Shown here: piece by piece, positions 8,968 through 17,637 of the stretch
Layout: each line of letters starts with the position of its first letter
Numbering within the stretch: position 1 is the first letter of the stretch
NCBI GenBank assembly: GCA_963668655.2
Contig: CAXXPQ010000001.1
Coordinates: 558,001-622,000 of the forward strand
Direction: 5' to 3'
Length of the DNA stretch: 64,000 bases
Source: G963668655 sp963668655
GTDB taxonomy: Bacteria; Myxococcota_A; SURF-8
Translations under genes and position numbers: made by a program
The notes under the pieces: generated by a model
The model's input: the letters and a program-made list of their open reading frames with translations, nothing else
Databases searched by the model: none
Told to the model about the DNA's origin: nothing

Positions 8968-9828
8968 ATGAAAACGAAGCTTCTGCTTGTCGTGCTGTTC
9001 TCGTTGCTCTGCCTGACGTCCGTCTACGCCGAAGAGACTCCCAAGGTCGAGAACCCGGCCGAAGCCAAGAAAGCGGAAGCCGCAAAGCCCGCCGATCCGA
9101 CGCCCGCTCCGGCGGAAGCCGCCCCGGCCGAACCCGTCGATCCCAACCGCGCCGCCATGGAAGTGGCCTGGTCTTTTGTCAAGAAATCCGTACGCGTGGT
9201 GAAGGGGCTCAAGACATATACGTCCGTCTTCTACAAGCAGGAATACGTGGACGGCGAGATGCGGCCCGAGGAGAAAATGGCGCTGAAATACCGCACCAAG
9301 CCGCGCGCGGTGTATATGAAGTGGGTCGGCAAGGAACGCAAGAACCAGGAAGTCATCTGGGGACCGGAAATCAATGACGGCGAGATCCGCGCTCACAAGG
9401 GTTCCTTCCCGGACCTGACGGTCAGCCTGGATCCCAAGGGCGGCATGGCCATGAAGGGCAACCGCCACCCGATCATGGAATCCGGCTTCGCCCATTCCGT
9501 GAAGCTCATCGCCCGGGACATCCAGCGCGCCATGAAAAAGAACCCCCTGGACGGCAAGTTCACGGATCTCGGCGTCCAGACCGTTCACGGAGCCAAGAGC
9601 CACTGCTTCGAATCCGAACTGAACAAGGCCGGCGACCCGAAGTACTACGGCTACAAAGCGCACATCTGCGTGAACCTGAAAACGAATCTCCCCAACAAAA
9701 TCCAGATATGGGACAAGGAAGACGGCAAGGTTCGGCTGGTGGAAAGCTATTCCTATGAAAACACGAAATTGAACGTGCCGCTGACCGACGAGGATTTCAA
9801 CCACAAAAACAAGAATTATAATTTCTGA
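8968..9828 (+). CDS. Secreted DUF1571 protein
   Basis: Exported protein of 286 residues with a typical signal peptide (MKTKLLLVVLFSLLCLTSVYA, cleavage near residue 21) and then an Ala/Pro/Glu-rich linker to about residue 58. The rest matches DUF1571: a helix followed by KTYTSVFYKQEYVDGEM, then MALKYRTKPRAVYMKWVG and VIWGPE, the strand set seen in this LolA/LolB-like beta-sheet family. The function of DUF1571 is unknown; by fold it could bind a lipid or hydrophobic ligand in the periplasm (inference). The ATG at 8968 has AAAGGA 8 nt upstream. It ends 72 bp before a membrane GGDEF-like gene on the same strand and may share its transcript. Confidence 0.8.
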   Translation: MKTKLLLVVLFSLLCLTSVYAEETPKVENPAEAKKAEAAKPADPTPAPAEAAPAEPVDPNRAAMEVAWSFVKKSVRVVKGLKTYTSVFYKQEYVDGEMRPEEKMALKYRTKPRAVYMKWVGKERKNQEVIWGPEINDGEIRAHKGSFPDLTVSLDPKGGMAMKGNRHPIMESGFAHSVKLIARDIQRAMKKNPLDGKFTDLGVQTVHGAKSHCFESELNKAGDPKYYGYKAHICVNLKTNLPNKIQIWDKEDGKVRLVESYSYENTKLNVPLTDEDFNHKNKNYNF

Positions 9829-9900
9829 TCGATCCGGTTCCGACGCCCCGGCGATCCCGGGGAGTCGGATCCTTCCCATCGCCCCAGACACAGGCGAGGC

Positions 9901-11205
9901 ATGGACGAAGAATACATCGATATCGACGACGTGGAGGAGATCGAGCCGGAGAAACCGCCGGGCGGCATCGGTTTTCTCCTGTGGCTGATCGCCCTGACGG
10001 CCCTGCTGATCGCCGGGCTGACCGCCTTCGGTTTCATCGTCCGCGAGCGGGACAACGCCCGCATGCACAGCCGCGTCCTCGGCGAAACCTATATTCAACT
10101 CCTTCCCGTATGGCAGGGGTGGAAGGGAAACAACGCGGCGCTCTACGCCACAGAGGACGGGAGCGTCCCGAAAGACGATTCCGTTCGATTTCCCGACGGA
10201 ACGACGCTCCGCCGCCTGCCGTTTCACGCCGCCTTCCGGGAACTGGCCGAAAAAAGCGGGCAAAACGGCGCTCCGGCCTTTCGGCTGACGGCCCTGCAAC
10301 CCAAGAACATCAGCCACGCCCCGGACGATTTCGAGCGCAGGGCCCTGGAAAAGATGGCCGCCTCGGCCGCCGCGCCTCGGCCCGAGTGGCGGGAATCCGA
10401 GCGTTCCATCCGCGTCCTGATTCCCCTGTCGGCCGAATCCCGCTGCCTGTCCTGCCACGGAATCCAGACGAAAGGCGTGGGGAAACTCCTGGGCGGCATC
10501 TCCGTCACCGTTCCCCGGCCGGAAATTGGTGCGGAGCGCCGGAACGTGCTCTTGGCGGGCGCCGCGCTTCTAATCGTCATGCTCGGATTGATTCTGGGCG
10601 GCCTGCGCCTGATCGCAAAGCGCCACCGGGATCTGCTGGAGGCGCTGGAGGAGGCCGAGGAAGGCGGCATCAGCCCGGAACGGCTGGAGGAGCTTTCCCG
10701 GCTGGATCCGCTCACCGGAGCCTATACCCGCACGGCTTTTCTGGATCTTCTGGACCGCGAACTGGCCCGCGCCCGGCGGCATTCCCTTCCCATCAGCGTG
10801 GCGGTGATCGAAGCCGACCACCTGAAGACCATCAATGACCGTTACGGCCGCAAAATGGGCGATGCGGTGTTGCAGCACATCGCCCTGGTCTTGAAGGCCG
10901 AGGTACGCGGGTACGACGTGGTGGGGCGTACCAGCGGCATCAAGTTCACCCTGGTTCTGGCTCAGGCGGAATTGCAGGGTGCGGTGGAAAAACTGGAGCG
11001 GCTGCGGGAAATGATCGGCAACACCCCCATCGAACTGGGTAAAACCCGCACTCCGGCCACCATCAGCGCGGGTCTGGCGCAGTTACGCAACGTCAAGGAA
11101 AGCACCGACTCCCTGCTGAGCCGGGCGGACGCCGCCCTGGCCAACGCCAAGGCCAACGGACGCAACCGCATCGAGGCCGACGACATGTTCCGTATCCGTC
11201 CCTGA
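9901..11205 (+). CDS. Membrane c-type-heme sensor with degenerate GGDEF domain
   Basis: Protein of 434 residues. An acidic N-terminus precedes a transmembrane helix (21-47), a periplasmic domain of about 165 residues of the DUF3365/Tll0287-like type with one c-type heme site CLSCH (182-186), a second transmembrane helix (about 214-238) and a cytoplasmic GGDEF-family domain (about 265-430). The diguanylate-cyclase signature GGDEF/GGEEF is replaced by SGIKF (345-349), while the surrounding core (DPLTGAYTR, INDRYGRKMGDAVL, a closing ADAALANAKANGRNRI) is kept. The enzyme is therefore probably catalytically dead and may act as a receptor or scaffold that reports heme redox or gas state. It is followed by a 220-bp gap. 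Confidence 0.8.
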   Translation: MDEEYIDIDDVEEIEPEKPPGGIGFLLWLIALTALLIAGLTAFGFIVRERDNARMHSRVLGETYIQLLPVWQGWKGNNAALYATEDGSVPKDDSVRFPDGTTLRRLPFHAAFRELAEKSGQNGAPAFRLTALQPKNISHAPDDFERRALEKMAASAAAPRPEWRESERSIRVLIPLSAESRCLSCHGIQTKGVGKLLGGISVTVPRPEIGAERRNVLLAGAALLIVMLGLILGGLRLIAKRHRDLLEALEEAEEGGISPERLEELSRLDPLTGAYTRTAFLDLLDRELARARRHSLPISVAVIEADHLKTINDRYGRKMGDAVLQHIALVLKAEVRGYDVVGRTSGIKFTLVLAQAELQGAVEKLERLREMIGNTPIELGKTRTPATISAGLAQLRNVKESTDSLLSRADAALANAKANGRNRIEADDMFRIRP

Positions 11206-11244
11206 TCGCTTTCGCATCCAATGCACACGTTGCAAACGCCGATC

Positions 11245-11274
11245 ATGCTATGCGTCATGCATGACGCGCAGCAT
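11245..11274. promoter_or_regulatory. 30-bp near-perfect palindrome upstream of the oxidoreductase operon
   Basis: A perfect 16-bp core GCGTCATGCATGACGC (11252-11267) is extended by ATGCT/AGCAT arms after a two-base mismatch, giving an inverted repeat of 30 bp. It has no loop, which argues for a dimeric protein site rather than an RNA hairpin. Its centre lies about 100 bp before the candidate promoter start for the P-loop/oxidoreductase operon. Confidence 0.55.
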
Positions 11275-11326
11275 AAAATCTCCTGAAAAAACGCCATGTT
11301 CCGTTGTTTTCAAGTGCCGAAATTCC

Positions 11327-11355
11327 TTGCATTCACAAGGGGGCGGCGGTATGCT
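11327..11355 (+). promoter_or_regulatory. Candidate promoter of the P-loop/2-oxoacid oxidoreductase operon
   Basis: TTGCAT (11327-11332) and TATGCT (11350-11355) with a 17-bp spacer, about 70 bp before the first start codon of the operon. The match is moderate. Confidence 0.35.
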
Positions 11356-11425
11356 TCCCCGCAGTCGGGCGGTGGCGAAAGCGCCGTCTTTGTTCCGAAC
11401 CGAAGCCAGAGGAAACCCCGCAGGC

Positions 11426-12184
11426 ATGGATCTCGACCTCGCCCCCATCGTGCTGTTCATCGGAAATTACGGAAGCGGAAAGACGGAAGTCTCCATCAAT
11501 TTCGCCCTGGATCGCCTGGCGCGGGGACCGGTGAGCGTGGCCGATCTGGACGTGGTGAATCCCTATTTCCGCACCCGCGAAGTGCGCGAAATGCTTCGGA
11601 AAGAGGGCGTGGAGGTCATCGTTCCGGAGGAACGGCTCATGGACGCCGACCTGCCGGTGATCGTTCCCGGAATCAAGGGAGCCATCGAACATCCCCGGGG
11701 AATGGTGATTCTGGACGTGGGCGGCGACAGCGTGGGCGCCACGGTCCTGGGCAGTTTCCATCCGGTTCTGACCCGGACCGCCTACGACATGCTTCTGGTG
11801 GTCAACGCCAACCGCCCCTTCACCGATACGGTGGAAAACTGCCTGAAAATCTATCGGGAAATCGAAGGAGCCAGCCGGCTCAAGGCCACCGGCGTGGTGG
11901 GCAACTCCCACCTGATGGACGAAACGGACCTGGGCACCATTCGCGAGGGATACCGCCTGACGGCGGCCGTGGCCGACGAAATGAACCTGCCGTTGCGTTT
12001 CATCACCTGCGACGAAAAACTGCTGCCGGACCTGGATCTGACGGACATCGGCTGTCCCGTGCTTCCCGTCACCCGGCGGATGCTGCCGCCCTGGAAGCGG
12101 CGGGAAAATCTCGGACATCGGAAATTTCTTTTGAAATACAACGATCCCCAAGACCAGTCAGGAGGGATGAATGCCAAGAGTTGA
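11426..12184 (+). CDS. P-loop NTPase linked to 2-oxoacid:ferredoxin oxidoreductase
   Basis: Cytoplasmic ATP/GTP-binding protein of 252 residues in the MinD/CobQ-like P-loop class. The Walker A loop GNYGSGKTE lies at about residues 12-20, and VVNPYFRTREV, MVILDVGGDSVGA (Walker B-like) and VVNANRPFTDT follow. I know such proteins as companions of ferredoxin-dependent oxidoreductase genes; their job (maturation, cofactor insertion or regulation) is not established. The ATG at 11426 begins right before the P-loop strand; an in-frame start 55 codons upstream would add a low-quality extension. Its end overlaps the next gene by 14 bp, so translation is probably coupled to the ferredoxin-beta subunit. 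Confidence 0.7.
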   Translation: MDLDLAPIVLFIGNYGSGKTEVSINFALDRLARGPVSVADLDVVNPYFRTREVREMLRKEGVEVIVPEERLMDADLPVIVPGIKGAIEHPRGMVILDVGGDSVGATVLGSFHPVLTRTAYDMLLVVNANRPFTDTVENCLKIYREIEGASRLKATGVVGNSHLMDETDLGTIREGYRLTAAVADEMNLPLRFITCDEKLLPDLDLTDIGCPVLPVTRRMLPPWKRRENLGHRKFLLKYNDPQDQSGGMNAKS

Positions 12185-13157
12185 AATCGATCGCGATCGC
12201 TGCAAGGGCTGCGAACTGTGCGTCAACGCCTGCCCCAAGGGCGTCCTGGGCATGTCCACGGAAATCAACCTGAAGGGGTATTTCTACTCCGAGGTCGTCA
12301 ACCCGGAAGCCTGTATCGGCTGCAAGATCTGCGCCACCACCTGTCCGGACGTGGCCATCGAGGTCTTCAAGGAACCGAAGGAGGGCGGCCCGGAAAAACG
12401 CATCTTCACCCGGCCCGAATCGCTGACCGTCGCCAATACCCACTATTGCCCGGGTTGCACCCACGGGATCATTCACCGCCTGGTGGCCGAGGTGCTCGAC
12501 GAGCTGGGCCTTCGGGAAAAGACGGTGGGCATCGCCCCGGTGGGCTGCTCGGTGCTGGCCTACAACTACTTCAACTGCGATTTCCAGGAGGCCGCCCACG
12601 GCCGGGCTCCGGCCTTCGCCACCGGCATCAAGCGCGTGCGCCCGGACCTGATCGCCTTCACCTACCAGGGAGACGGCGATCTGGCCAGCATCGGCGGAAA
12701 CGAGATCGTCCACGCCGCCAACCGGGGCGAGAAATTCACCACCATCTTCGTCAACAACGGCATCTACGGTATGACCGGCGGCCAGATGGCCCCCACCACG
12801 CTGCCCAACATGGTCACCACCACCAGCCCCCGCGGACGGGACACCAATCTCACCGGCTATCCCACCCGCATGGCGGAGATGCTGGCGACCCAGGTGACCC
12901 CCGGCTACATCGCCCGAGTGGCCTCGCACAAGCCGAAATACATCACGAAAGCCAAGCAGGCCATCAAGAAGGCCTTCAGTTACCAGCGCGACAACATCTG
13001 CTTCTCTTTGGTCGAAGTGCTCTCCACCTGCCCCACGAACTGGGGACGTTCGCCCAAGGAATCCATCGAATGGCTGGAAGAGAACATGATCCCGTACTTC
13101 CCGCTGGGAGAGTTCAAGACGCCGGAGAGCGCCATGGCGGAAATTTCCGAGGATTAA
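12171..13157 (+). CDS. 2-oxoacid:ferredoxin oxidoreductase, fused ferredoxin and beta (TPP) subunit
   Basis: Fusion of 328 residues. Residues 1-70 form a two-cluster 4Fe-4S ferredoxin (CKGCELCVNACPKG and CIGCKICATTCPD); the remainder is the thiamine-pyrophosphate-binding beta subunit, with CPGCTHG, the TPP/Mg motif GDGDLASIGGNE and FVNNGIYGMTGGQ. The complex oxidatively decarboxylates a 2-oxoacid to an acyl-CoA and reduces ferredoxin, typically in anaerobes. The start has AGGAGGGATGA directly before it. In many relatives the ferredoxin (delta) subunit is a separate gene. The gamma and alpha subunits follow at 13168 and 13744. Substrate (branched-chain, 2-oxoglutarate or pyruvate) cannot be fixed by eye. 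Confidence 0.9.
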   Translation: MPRVEIDRDRCKGCELCVNACPKGVLGMSTEINLKGYFYSEVVNPEACIGCKICATTCPDVAIEVFKEPKEGGPEKRIFTRPESLTVANTHYCPGCTHGIIHRLVAEVLDELGLREKTVGIAPVGCSVLAYNYFNCDFQEAAHGRAPAFATGIKRVRPDLIAFTYQGDGDLASIGGNEIVHAANRGEKFTTIFVNNGIYGMTGGQMAPTTLPNMVTTTSPRGRDTNLTGYPTRMAEMLATQVTPGYIARVASHKPKYITKAKQAIKKAFSYQRDNICFSLVEVLSTCPTNWGRSPKESIEWLEENMIPYFPLGEFKTPESAMAEISED

Positions 13158-13167
13158 GGAGGCGAGC

Positions 13168-13704
13168 ATGCAAGCCGAAGTGATGAGCGCGGGGTTTGGC
13201 GGCCAGGGAATCATGATTATCGGAAAGCTACTGGCCCTGGCGGGGATGAAGGAAGGCCGCGAGGTGGCCTGGATTCCGAGTTACGGGCCGGAAATGCGCG
13301 GCGGCACCGCCTATTGCACGGTGGTCGTGGCCGACCGGCCCATCGGATCGCCGGTCATCAGCAACCCCACCCACCTGGTGGTCATGAACCGCCCTTCGCT
13401 GGAGAAATTCGCCCCGGTGATGAAGACCGGCGGCACCTGCATGATCAACAGTTCCCTGATCTCCATCGAATCGGACCGTACGGACATCAAGCAGGTCAAG
13501 GTGCCCTGCAACGAGATCGCCATCGAACTGGGCAACCCCCGGGCGATCAACATCGTGGCGCTGGGCGCTTTCGTGGAAGGCAGCGGGCTGTTCAGCCTGG
13601 ACCTGATGGCGGAGGTGGTCCGCGAAACCTTCGCCAAGAAGCCCCAGTTCATCGAAAAGAATCTGGAGGCTCTCTCGCGCGGGGCCGCGGCGGCCAGGGG
13701 CTGA
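13168..13704 (+). CDS. 2-oxoacid:ferredoxin oxidoreductase gamma subunit
   Basis: Gamma subunit of 178 residues, the usual length. It opens with the family glycine loop SAGFGGQGIMIIGKLLA and has SYGPEMRGGTAYCTVVV and VEGSGLFSLDLM. It completes the ferredoxin-dependent oxidoreductase with the subunit genes on both sides; the 10-bp gap to the beta subunit and AAGGAGGCGAGC before the ATG show tight coupling. Cytoplasmic. By family knowledge this domain binds part of the CoA substrate region. Length and motifs are normal. Confidence 0.9.
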   Translation: MQAEVMSAGFGGQGIMIIGKLLALAGMKEGREVAWIPSYGPEMRGGTAYCTVVVADRPIGSPVISNPTHLVVMNRPSLEKFAPVMKTGGTCMINSSLISIESDRTDIKQVKVPCNEIAIELGNPRAINIVALGAFVEGSGLFSLDLMAEVVRETFAKKPQFIEKNLEALSRGAAAARG

Positions 13705-13743
13705 AACAAAAGAAAAAACGCACGCTTCACGGAGGTTTGGATC

Positions 13744-14808
13744 ATGGCGAAGAAACTGATGAAAGGTTCGGAGGCCATCGGAGAGGCCGCCATCTGGGCA
13801 GGCTGCAAGAACTATTTCTGTTATCCCATCACTCCCCAGACGGAAGTGGCCGAATATCTGGCCCGGCGCATGCCCGAAGTCGGCGGCGTCTTTCTCCAGG
13901 CCGAAAGCGAACTGGCCGCCGCCAACATGATCTTCGGCGCGGCCGCCACCGGGGAAAAGGTCTTCACCACCTCCTCCTCGCCCGGCATCAGCCTCATGGC
14001 CGAGGCCATCAGCTACATCGCCGCGGCGGAACTACCTTCCGTCTTCGTCAACATCATCCGCAGCGGACCGGGCCTGGGCGGCATCCTTCCGGCCCAGTCC
14101 GACTATTTCCAGGCCACCAAGGGCGGCGGCCACGGGGATTATCGCCTCATCGTCCTGGGGCCCTCCACCATCCAGGAGGCCGTGGACATGATGATCCAGG
14201 CCTTCGACCTGGCGGGCAAGTACCGCAACCCGGTCATGCTCATCGGAGACGGGCTCATCGGCCAGATGATGGAGCCGGTGGAGTTTCCCGACGGATACGA
14301 ACCGCCCGTCTACGATCACTCCGACTGGTCCACCACAGGCTGTCTCAATCGCAAACCGCACCTGGTTAAAACACTTTTCCTGGACGCCAAGCAGTGTGAC
14401 GCCCACAACCGGAAGCTGGCCGAGAAATACCGCCGCATCGTCGAGAACGAGCAGCAGTGGGAAGATCACAAGCTGGACCGCGACTACGAAATTCTGATCG
14501 TCTCCTTCGGCACCATGAGCCGCGTGGTGAAGACCGTCATCGAGGATCTGGAAGCCGACGGGCTGAAGGTGGGCTTGGTGCGTCCCAAGTCCCTGTATCC
14601 CTTCCCTTACGAGGCCGTGCGTCGGGCTGCCGACAAGCCGTCCGTCAAGGCCGTGCTTTCCGTGGAAATGAGCATGGGCCAGATGGTGGAGGACGTGCAG
14701 ATCGCGGTGAAAGGCGCCAAGCCGGTCAGCTGGTTCGGCCGGGCCGGCGGGCTGATCCCCACCCAAGAGGAAGTCGCCGGGGAAATTCGACGATTGGCGG
14801 GGCGCTGA
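13744..14808 (+). CDS. vorB: 2-oxoacid:ferredoxin oxidoreductase alpha subunit, VorB type
   Basis: Alpha subunit of 354 residues with the VorB-type opening KKLMKGSEAIGEAAIWAGC and CYPITPQTEVAEYLARRMPE, then FLQAESELAAANMIFGAAATG and SSSPGISLMAEAISY, the pyrimidine-binding domain pattern. VorB proteins are annotated for 3-methyl-2-oxobutanoate (branched-chain 2-oxoacid) oxidation to acyl-CoA, but the same architecture serves 2-oxoglutarate oxidoreductases, so the substrate is inferred. The start follows GGAGGTTTGGATC. It is the last subunit in the order P-loop, ferredoxin-beta, gamma, alpha; placing alpha last is less common than alpha before beta. Confidence 0.88.
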   Translation: MAKKLMKGSEAIGEAAIWAGCKNYFCYPITPQTEVAEYLARRMPEVGGVFLQAESELAAANMIFGAAATGEKVFTTSSSPGISLMAEAISYIAAAELPSVFVNIIRSGPGLGGILPAQSDYFQATKGGGHGDYRLIVLGPSTIQEAVDMMIQAFDLAGKYRNPVMLIGDGLIGQMMEPVEFPDGYEPPVYDHSDWSTTGCLNRKPHLVKTLFLDAKQCDAHNRKLAEKYRRIVENEQQWEDHKLDRDYEILIVSFGTMSRVVKTVIEDLEADGLKVGLVRPKSLYPFPYEAVRRAADKPSVKAVLSVEMSMGQMVEDVQIAVKGAKPVSWFGRAGGLIPTQEEVAGEIRRLAGR

Positions 14809-14860
14809 ACGTTCATGAACGTTTTCAAACGCGAATCCTCGCTCTGACAAGGACGAATCC

Positions 14861-15136
14861 ATGGAATCCGACGGCTGGATCTTCGTGGTGCTGGGATTTT
14901 TCGGAGCGCTGCTCACCTCCACGAGCTGGGTGCCCCAGGTCTTCAAAGCCTTCCGAACCAAGCGGCTGGGGGATCTTTCCTGGCTGACCCTGACGGTTTT
15001 CGGAAGCGGTACGCTCTGCTGGCTGTTTTACGGCATCTACCGGGAAGACTGGCTCATCATCGGGGCCAATGCCTTCATCACGGTGAACATTTCCACTCTG
15101 CTCTTCCTGAAGCTGCTCTATCGACGCGCGGACTGA
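14861..15136 (+). CDS. SemiSWEET-type small transporter
   Basis: Membrane protein of 91 residues with three hydrophobic helices (about 7-28, 38-60 and 66-85), the three-helix unit of bacterial SemiSWEETs, which dimerise to move sugars. The PQ-loop signature appears as STSWVPQVFKAFRTKRLGDLS: Trp-Val-Pro-Gln, then a charged loop with Ser and Leu. The length is the family norm. It follows the oxidoreductase alpha subunit by 52 bp on the same strand and may be read through from it, though no metabolic link is evident. The substrate is unknown. Confidence 0.8.
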   Translation: MESDGWIFVVLGFFGALLTSTSWVPQVFKAFRTKRLGDLSWLTLTVFGSGTLCWLFYGIYREDWLIIGANAFITVNISTLLFLKLLYRRAD

Positions 15137-15261
15137 CGCGCGTTCGGCGAGCCCTTTCCTCGATGGCGGGTCTTGTTCGAGTGGCCGCTACCGGCTGTTC
15201 CTTGGTTTTGGGAATGGATTTGGATTCTCTCCGTTTCTCATTTCCTGCGGCTTCCCCGTAT

Positions 15262-16407
15262 TCAAAGCCGTTCCAGCCCCTCCCGGATCCGCCGGAGGAT
15301 CCGAAGCGCCCGATTTTCCCACGTCAGTTCCCGCGCGTCCTCCAGGGCCGTGTTTCCCAGCCTGTTCAGACGCTCGGAATCGTTTAAAAGCGCTTGCAGA
15401 CGTTGGATGGCTTCCGGCAGGGCATCGGGGGGAACCAGCACGGCGTTGCGGTCATCTTCAAGGATTTCCTTCAGATCCGGGGTATCGGGGCCGAAGATGG
15501 TCCGGCCCGAGGCCATGTAAAGAAACGTCTTGATCGGAAGAACCGTATTGCCGACCTTGTTCAGCGGTCCCGCCGTGGGCGGTACGATCAGCACGTCCGA
15601 GGCGTACAGGTACGGAACCGTTTCCCGAAACGGCTGCCAGGGAACGATCCGCACGTTTTCCGCCGTTTCCGCCAGTTGTTCCACCTCGCCCCGGCCCCGG
15701 CTTCCCACCAGGATGAAAATCGTTTCCGGCATGGCCCGGGCCATCTCGATCAACAGGCCGCAACCCTTGGCCTGATTGACATGTCCCGCATAGGTCACTA
15801 CCGGGCGATTCTCCGGCAATCCCAGGAACTTGCGGGCTTCCTCCTTCGTCCGCACCGGTTGCATGCGCCGGGGATCGTAGCCGTTGTGGGCCGGCATCAA
15901 TTTCTCCGGGGGCAATCCGATCCGGGCGAAGCTATCGCCCGCGAATCGCGAATGCGTCACCACCAGCAACAATCGAGGATGGCGCGCCATCCATTTCAGA
16001 AACGGCCGCAAAAGCGGCTGCTGGTCCGGCCAGGGGCGAAAGGTTTCGTACACCACCGGCTTATCGCCGAACCGCAGGGCCGCGCCGGCGCTGGGCAGGT
16101 TGCGGGTGTAAAGTACGTCCGCCTCCCTGGCGGCTCGGGAAAAAAGACCGGCCCCGGCGTGCCCCAGTTTTTCCAGACCTCGAAAGCTGGGGAAAACGCT
16201 GGGAAGCGATTTCGCGCGAAACGTCCATTCCACCTGGTAATGGCGCGCCAGCTCCTGCGCGGTGACGGGGGGGCGATCCCAGCGCACGGGCAACAGCAGT
16301 TCCACGTCCTCTCCCAGGGCGCCGAGGGCCGAAACCATGGAAAGAATTTGCTCGGTATCCGTTTCGTGCGAGGGAAAGATCTGGTCGTTGATGTAGACGA
16401 TTTTCAT
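15262..16407 (-). CDS. Glycosyltransferase family 4-like
   Basis: GT-B-fold glycosyltransferase of 381 residues. The N-terminal Rossmann half begins MKIVYINDQIFPSHETDTEQI; the C-terminal half has VVTYAGHVNQAKGCGLLIEMARAM and ILVGSRGRGEVEQL, the nucleotide-sugar-binding half, and the acidic donor-site region appears as VPPTAGPLNKVGNTVLPIKTFLYMASG, with the usual ExxG pattern not clear. It probably adds a sugar to a lipid-linked glycan or polysaccharide at the cytoplasmic face. The start at ATG 16407 gives a normal family N-terminus; the ribosome site is weak. It stands alone, converging with the SemiSWEET gene and diverging from a lipoprotein gene. Confidence 0.8.
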   Translation of the reverse strand: MKIVYINDQIFPSHETDTEQILSMVSALGALGEDVELLLPVRWDRPPVTAQELARHYQVEWTFRAKSLPSVFPSFRGLEKLGHAGAGLFSRAAREADVLYTRNLPSAGAALRFGDKPVVYETFRPWPDQQPLLRPFLKWMARHPRLLLVVTHSRFAGDSFARIGLPPEKLMPAHNGYDPRRMQPVRTKEEARKFLGLPENRPVVTYAGHVNQAKGCGLLIEMARAMPETIFILVGSRGRGEVEQLAETAENVRIVPWQPFRETVPYLYASDVLIVPPTAGPLNKVGNTVLPIKTFLYMASGRTIFGPDTPDLKEILEDDRNAVLVPPDALPEAIQRLQALLNDSERLNRLGNTALEDARELTWENRALRILRRIREGLERL

Positions 16408-16729
16408 GATCGGTGCCGTTTCGTGAATCGTTTTGCCAATCGAAGCCATCGAGAAGACATCGTAACTCCAAGCTGCCGAAAATTCAAAGCAATTCCCTCG
16501 TCTTGCCGTGGAAGAGCGCATGGCGGGATAGGGCGAGGTTCAAGCGGCCCTGCGGTCTGCGGCTGTGGGCGTATCGGCGCGGCGCTTGATTTTGCCCGAG
16601 GACTCCCGTCCGTATTTCCTACCGGCGTTCATCCGGCTTGCCTGCGGGGGCGTTTCTCCGTATACTCGCACCGCGCGAGATCGAATCGGCAGGGTTTTGC
16701 TGTCTCCCATTCATGAAAGGCAACCGGAC

Positions 16730-17620
16730 ATGCGGCGCGGAGATCTTTGGATTGAAATCGTTCTGACCATCCTCCTCGTTCTTCTTTCGTCCTGCGGAAG
16801 CGGTGGCTCCCATCCGGACGGCGACCTGGACGCCGACCCGGACGGAGCCGAAGCCGAGGATGCGGAACCCGAAACCGGCGAAGCGGACGAAACGGAGGCT
16901 GTGGCGGAACCCGCCTTTCTGGCCTCGTTTTCCGCGTCCGTGACCACCCGCTACGTCGGAGGGAACGCCCGGACGGTGGCCCGGACCGGGGGCGGATTCT
17001 GGGCTTGGGGAGAACGCATTCCGGATGCGCCGCTGGAAGACGGCTGCCGCCCGGCCAGCAAGACCCCCGCCGATCCCCCGGGGTTGGACAACGGTCCCGT
17101 CCGCGTCAGCGGAGGCTACCGAGATTTCACTCTGACTTTCGACGAACGTTCCGGCCTGTATACCTCCGGCGACCTGGCGGGGGCGGACCGGATCTGGTCG
17201 GCCAACGCGGAGAGTCTGCAATGGGCCGCGGACGGCGACGGTTCGCCCGGAGCCTTCTCGGCGGCCGTTCCCGCTCCGGATTCCCTGACCCTGCTCGATC
17301 CCGACCCCACGGACACCGGCGTGTTTTTCCGGCCCGGCGAGTTCCTCACGGTCTCCTGGTCGTCGGGAACCCGGGGCCGGGTGCGGCTGACGCTTGCGGA
17401 CGCTCAACGTACGGTGGTCTGCGGCGTGGCCGAGGGAAAAAGCGAGACCTCCGTTCCGGCGTCGGTGATGGCGCTGTTCGACGGCGGCGGAGCGGTGACG
17501 CTTTCGGTGGAACGCGTGGGCGAGAAACGATTGGACACGGACGAAACGCGGCTGCTGATCCGCCAGACCTCCAGGGTTTCGCTTACGTTGTCGCCGGAGG
17601 CGTCCCTTCCGGAAAAATGA
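16730..17620 (+). CDS. Lipoprotein of unknown function with acidic linker
   Basis: Lipoprotein of 296 residues: MRRGDLWIEIVLTILLVLLSSC, with lipobox LLSSC (Cys at residue 22), then an acidic PDGDLDADPDGAEAEDAEPE linker to about residue 60 and a beta-rich globular part with no motif I know. Near residue 210 a GVFFRPGEFLTVSWSSG segment looks like an Ig-like or carbohydrate-binding sandwich. The start at 16730 has AAAGG upstream; a longer upstream frame is rejected because the lipoprotein signal starts here. It converges with the gene ending at 17638, 17 bp away. It is probably located in the outer membrane. Confidence 0.6.
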   Translation: MRRGDLWIEIVLTILLVLLSSCGSGGSHPDGDLDADPDGAEAEDAEPETGEADETEAVAEPAFLASFSASVTTRYVGGNARTVARTGGGFWAWGERIPDAPLEDGCRPASKTPADPPGLDNGPVRVSGGYRDFTLTFDERSGLYTSGDLAGADRIWSANAESLQWAADGDGSPGAFSAAVPAPDSLTLLDPDPTDTGVFFRPGEFLTVSWSSGTRGRVRLTLADAQRTVVCGVAEGKSETSVPASVMALFDGGGAVTLSVERVGEKRLDTDETRLLIRQTSRVSLTLSPEASLPEK

Positions 17621-17637
17621 ATCGCCGCCCGTCCGTG

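Noticed and set aside
16565..16729. Upstream in-frame extension of the lipoprotein gene at 16730
   Set aside because: It would bury the lipoprotein signal peptide 55 residues inside; the internal ATG has a ribosome site.
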